In this document: in pieces, positions 6,100 to 8,179 of the stretch
Layout: the number at the start of each line of letters is the position of its first letter
How positions within the stretch are numbered: position 1 is the first letter of the stretch
Origin: Gammaproteobacteria bacterium
GTDB lineage: Bacteria; Pseudomonadota; Gammaproteobacteria; SZUA-229
Direction: 5' to 3'
DNA: 8,179 nucleotides
Assembly: GCA_029880105.1 (NCBI GenBank)
Contig: JAOUPA010000088.1
Span: forward strand, 1 to 8,179
Position numbers and translations under genes: made by a program
Notes under the pieces: generated by a model
What the model was told of the DNA's origin: nothing
Seen by the model: the letters and a program-made list of their open reading frames with translations, nothing else
Databases searched by the model: none

Positions 6100-7443
6100 A
6101 TGTTAGCTAAAGTTGTTATCGCCAACCGTGGCGAAATCGCACTACGAATTCTTCGAGCCTGCCGCGAGCTAGGTATAAAAACTGTCGCTGTTCATTCAGA
6201 AGCAGATCGTGATCTAAAACACGTACGCCTCGCTGATGAATCCGTTTGCATAGGTCCTGCCCCATCTAACCTGAGCTATTTGAATATCCCGGCCATTATC
6301 AGCGCAGCAGAAGTCACCGATGCCGTCGGCATACACCCAGGTTATGGCTTTCTTTCTGAAAATGCCGATTTCGCTGAACGTGTTGAAGACAGCGGTTTTG
6401 TCTTTATCGGACCAAGTTCGGATTCGATTCGCACCATGGGCGATAAGGTTGCAGCCATTAAAGCCATGAAGGATGCAGGTGTACCTTGTGTACCTGGTTC
6501 AGATGGCCCAGTTGGTGACCATGCCGAAACCAACATTAAACTCGCCAAGCAGATTGGTTACCCAATCATTATTAAAGCAGCAGGCGGCGGTGGCGGACGC
6601 GGCATGCGCGTAGTCCATTCTGAAGCCGCACTTCTTAACTCGATTGCGCTCACCAAACAGGAAGCAGGACAGTTTTTTGGCAACGACATGGTCTACATGG
6701 AGAAATACCTTGAGACTCCACGCCATGTAGAAATTCAGGTGCTCTCTGATGGTCAGGGCAATGCCATTCATCTGGCTGAGCGCGATTGCTCTATGCAGCG
6801 CAGAAACCAGAAAGTCGTCGAAGAGGCCCCTGCACCAGGTCTTACCGAAAAAGAACGTAAAAAAATCGGTCAGCAATGCGTCGATGCCTGCATCAAGATG
6901 AATTATCGCGGAGCCGGCACTTTTGAGTTTCTTTACCAGGATGGCGACTTCTATTTTATCGAAATGAATACGCGTGTTCAGGTTGAGCACCCTGTGACTG
7001 AAATGATCACTGGCGTTGATATCATCAAGGAACAACTTTATATCGCCTCTGGTGAAAAGTTACGATACAAACAAAGCGATATCGAAGTCAGGGGCCATGC
7101 TATTGAATGTCGAATCAATGCGGAAGATGCTAAAACATTTATGCCATCACCTGGAATGATTGAACGTTACCATCCACCTGGTGGTCCTGGTATTCGTGTC
7201 GATACCCATATTTATGGTGGCTACACGGTACCACCTCACTATGACTCGATGATCGGTAAATTGATTGCATATGGCAGTGATCGCAAAGTGGCTATTGCAC
7301 GTATGCTTGGTGCTCTGGATGAAATCAGCATTACTGGCATCAAAACTAATATTGACCTGCATAAAGAAATCCTGAAAGACTCTGCTTTTCAGGCTGGCGG
7401 CACCAACATCCACTATCTTGAGAAAAAACTGGGTATCGATTAA
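6100..7443 (+). CDS. accC: AccC, biotin carboxylase subunit of acetyl-CoA carboxylase
   Basis: AccC uses ATP and bicarbonate to carboxylate the biotin on AccB. It has 447 residues (E. coli 449) and the ATP-grasp layout: N-terminal domain MLAKVVIANRGEIALRI, HPGYGFLSEN at 79-88, K116, the Gly-rich lid loop GGGGGRGMR at 162-170 preceded by K159, H209 and E211 in PRHVEI, K238, E276 in GTFEF, then E288, N290, R292 and E296 in IEMNTRVQVEHPVTE, and R338 in IECRIN. These positions coincide with E. coli numbering. One listed active-site position differs: 236 is Asn (RRNQK) where E. coli has His (RRHQK). The start ATG at 6100 has only a weak upstream GAG overlapping the accB stop, so translation is probably coupled. 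The gene ends at a strong terminator. prmA, which follows accC in Pseudomonas, is not here. Confidence 0.98.
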   Translation: MLAKVVIANRGEIALRILRACRELGIKTVAVHSEADRDLKHVRLADESVCIGPAPSNLSYLNIPAIISAAEVTDAVGIHPGYGFLSENADFAERVEDSGFVFIGPSSDSIRTMGDKVAAIKAMKDAGVPCVPGSDGPVGDHAETNIKLAKQIGYPIIIKAAGGGGGRGMRVVHSEAALLNSIALTKQEAGQFFGNDMVYMEKYLETPRHVEIQVLSDGQGNAIHLAERDCSMQRRNQKVVEEAPAPGLTEKERKKIGQQCVDACIKMNYRGAGTFEFLYQDGDFYFIEMNTRVQVEHPVTEMITGVDIIKEQLYIASGEKLRYKQSDIEVRGHAIECRINAEDAKTFMPSPGMIERYHPPGGPGIRVDTHIYGGYTVPPHYDSMIGKLIAYGSDRKVAIARMLGALDEISITGIKTNIDLHKEILKDSAFQAGGTNIHYLEKKLGID

Positions 7444-7465
7444 AAAATTACTGATCGATTCTTAG

Positions 7466-7496
7466 AAAAATGGTCCACACTGTGGGCCATTTTTTT
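7466..7496. terminator. Bidirectional intrinsic terminator between accC and the TraB-like gene
   Basis: AAAAATGGTCCACA pairs with TGTGGGCCATTTTT across a single central C (a small loop in practice), with one G-T wobble in a 14-bp stem, and a run of seven T begins at 7490. It lies 22 bp after the accC stop. On the opposite strand the hairpin is also followed by a T-run, so it can stop the convergent gene, which ends at 7502. Confidence 0.93.
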
Positions 7497-7501
7497 GCGT
7501 G

Positions 7502-8179
7502 TTACTGACGAGTAATACGAAAGCCTGCGTCCTGCAATAGGCGCACAATACCTTTATCACCAATTAAATGTCCGGCGCCGACAACAACAAAATACTGCCC
7601 CTTCTTAGCCAAAAACTGTTTTATTGAATTGGTCATGGTTACATTCCGCTGAAAATACAAACTTTCATAAAGCACAGCAAGCGCAGAATTTTCCTTGAGG
7701 ACATCATCAAATAATAGCCGATGTATTACTTTCTCATCACCTAGTTTCCATGCATTGACTAAAATACCCATTTCATTTTCCAGCATCTCAAGCGAGTAAA
7801 ATGAATCTCGCAATAGCAGATCAGCGTCTTTAATATCCAGAAATATTCGAATTTGCTGCTCTGCGGTTTCTAATGAAACAATTTTCATGTGTTTTTTTGC
7901 ATTGTTGAGAAAGTACAAATCAATACCCATTGAAGGATCAAGGCCGGTAAGCTCGGCCTGCAAAGCCGCCAATGTCAGCACTACTATTCCTGGTTTCTGT
8001 TTTTCTACTAACGTAGTAGGCACCCGCATTTTCGCCAAATAGCTTAGAAGCTCTGTATAGGTTTCCTCTGATATATGATCTTTGAGTGTTTGACCATCAC
8101 GGTAATAACCTTCATTCTGTATTAAATACTGAAAACTCGCTGTGGCCTCTGGCGAACTCATATCGACTTCCACAACCAA
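7502..8179 (-). CDS. TraB/GumN family protein, 5' end missing
   Basis: The visible 225 residues are the C-terminal part of a TraB/GumN-family protein, the superfamily that includes Tiki-type metal-dependent peptidases. Bacterial members are usually secreted or membrane-attached and are poorly characterised. Family features seen: LVVEVDM at the visible N end (matching the strand after the missing first GxxH motif), ALQAELTGLDPSMGIDLYFL at about 72-91 with D87, VSLETAEQQI at 101-110, and the second conserved GAGH at 201-204 within QYFVVVGAGHLIGDKGIVRLL. The TTG at the window edge is more likely an internal Leu codon than a start; the signal peptide and first GxxH motif should lie beyond 8179. 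It converges on accC and shares its terminator, so it is not part of the acc operon. No substrate can be assigned. Confidence 0.88.
   Translation of the reverse strand: MVVEVDMSSPEATASFQYLIQNEGYYRDGQTLKDHISEETYTELLSYLAKMRVPTTLVEKQKPGIVVLTLAALQAELTGLDPSMGIDLYFLNNAKKHMKIVSLETAEQQIRIFLDIKDADLLLRDSFYSLEMLENEMGILVNAWKLGDEKVIHRLLFDDVLKENSALAVLYESLYFQRNVTMTNSIKQFLAKKGQYFVVVGAGHLIGDKGIVRLLQDAGFRITRQ

Noticed and set aside
6499..7035. A 178-codon open frame on the minus strand opposite accC
   Set aside because: It is fully inside accC, which has a complete active site. The antisense product resembles no family I know and lacks a ribosome site.

Overview
The window looks like an ordinary chromosomal housekeeping region of a gammaproteobacterium. 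This is inferred from the protein sequences (GroEL, GroES, DsbD, AccB and AccC all closely resemble the Escherichia/Pseudomonas types) and from gene order: fxsA next to groES-groEL, dsbD close by, and aroQ-accB-accC as a compact block. A perfect CIRCE operator in front of groES implies an HrcA repressor, which enteric bacteria lack, so the source is probably one of the gammaproteobacterial lineages that keep HrcA. Genus or species cannot be fixed from this sequence. No phage, transposon, CRISPR array, tRNA or rRNA was seen, and nothing here looks like a wholly new system.

Left part (1-2438, all minus strand). Reading leftward, fxsA (inner-membrane protein) is followed by groES and then groEL, which runs off the left edge after 489 codons. 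Between fxsA and groES lies a good sigma70-type promoter whose -10 box touches a perfect 9-9-9 CIRCE inverted repeat, so the chaperonin operon appears to be directly repressed by HrcA. groES starts at GTG.

Middle part (2439-5064). A 193-bp divergent gap separates fxsA from dsbD on the plus strand. dsbD encodes the full three-domain transmembrane thiol reductant carrier. It is followed 21 bp later by a TlpA/ResA-like membrane-anchored thioredoxin, a plausible periplasmic client of DsbD.

Right part (5065-8179). A 125-bp AT-rich gap holds two near-identical short palindromes whose centres lie 31.5 bp apart, a likely tandem operator for the genes that follow. Then come aroQ (shikimate pathway), accB and accC (biotin carrier and biotin carboxylase of acetyl-CoA carboxylase), packed with gaps of 5 and 8 bp. 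A strong hairpin with T-runs on both sides ends accC and also the convergent TraB/GumN-family gene on the minus strand, whose 5' end lies beyond the right edge.

The points most worth a second look are the tandem palindromes upstream of aroQ-accBC, the overlap of CIRCE with the promoter, an Asn in place of the usual His236 in AccC, a one-residue longer CxxxxxxC loop in the DsbD N-terminal domain, and a His-rich tail on FxsA.
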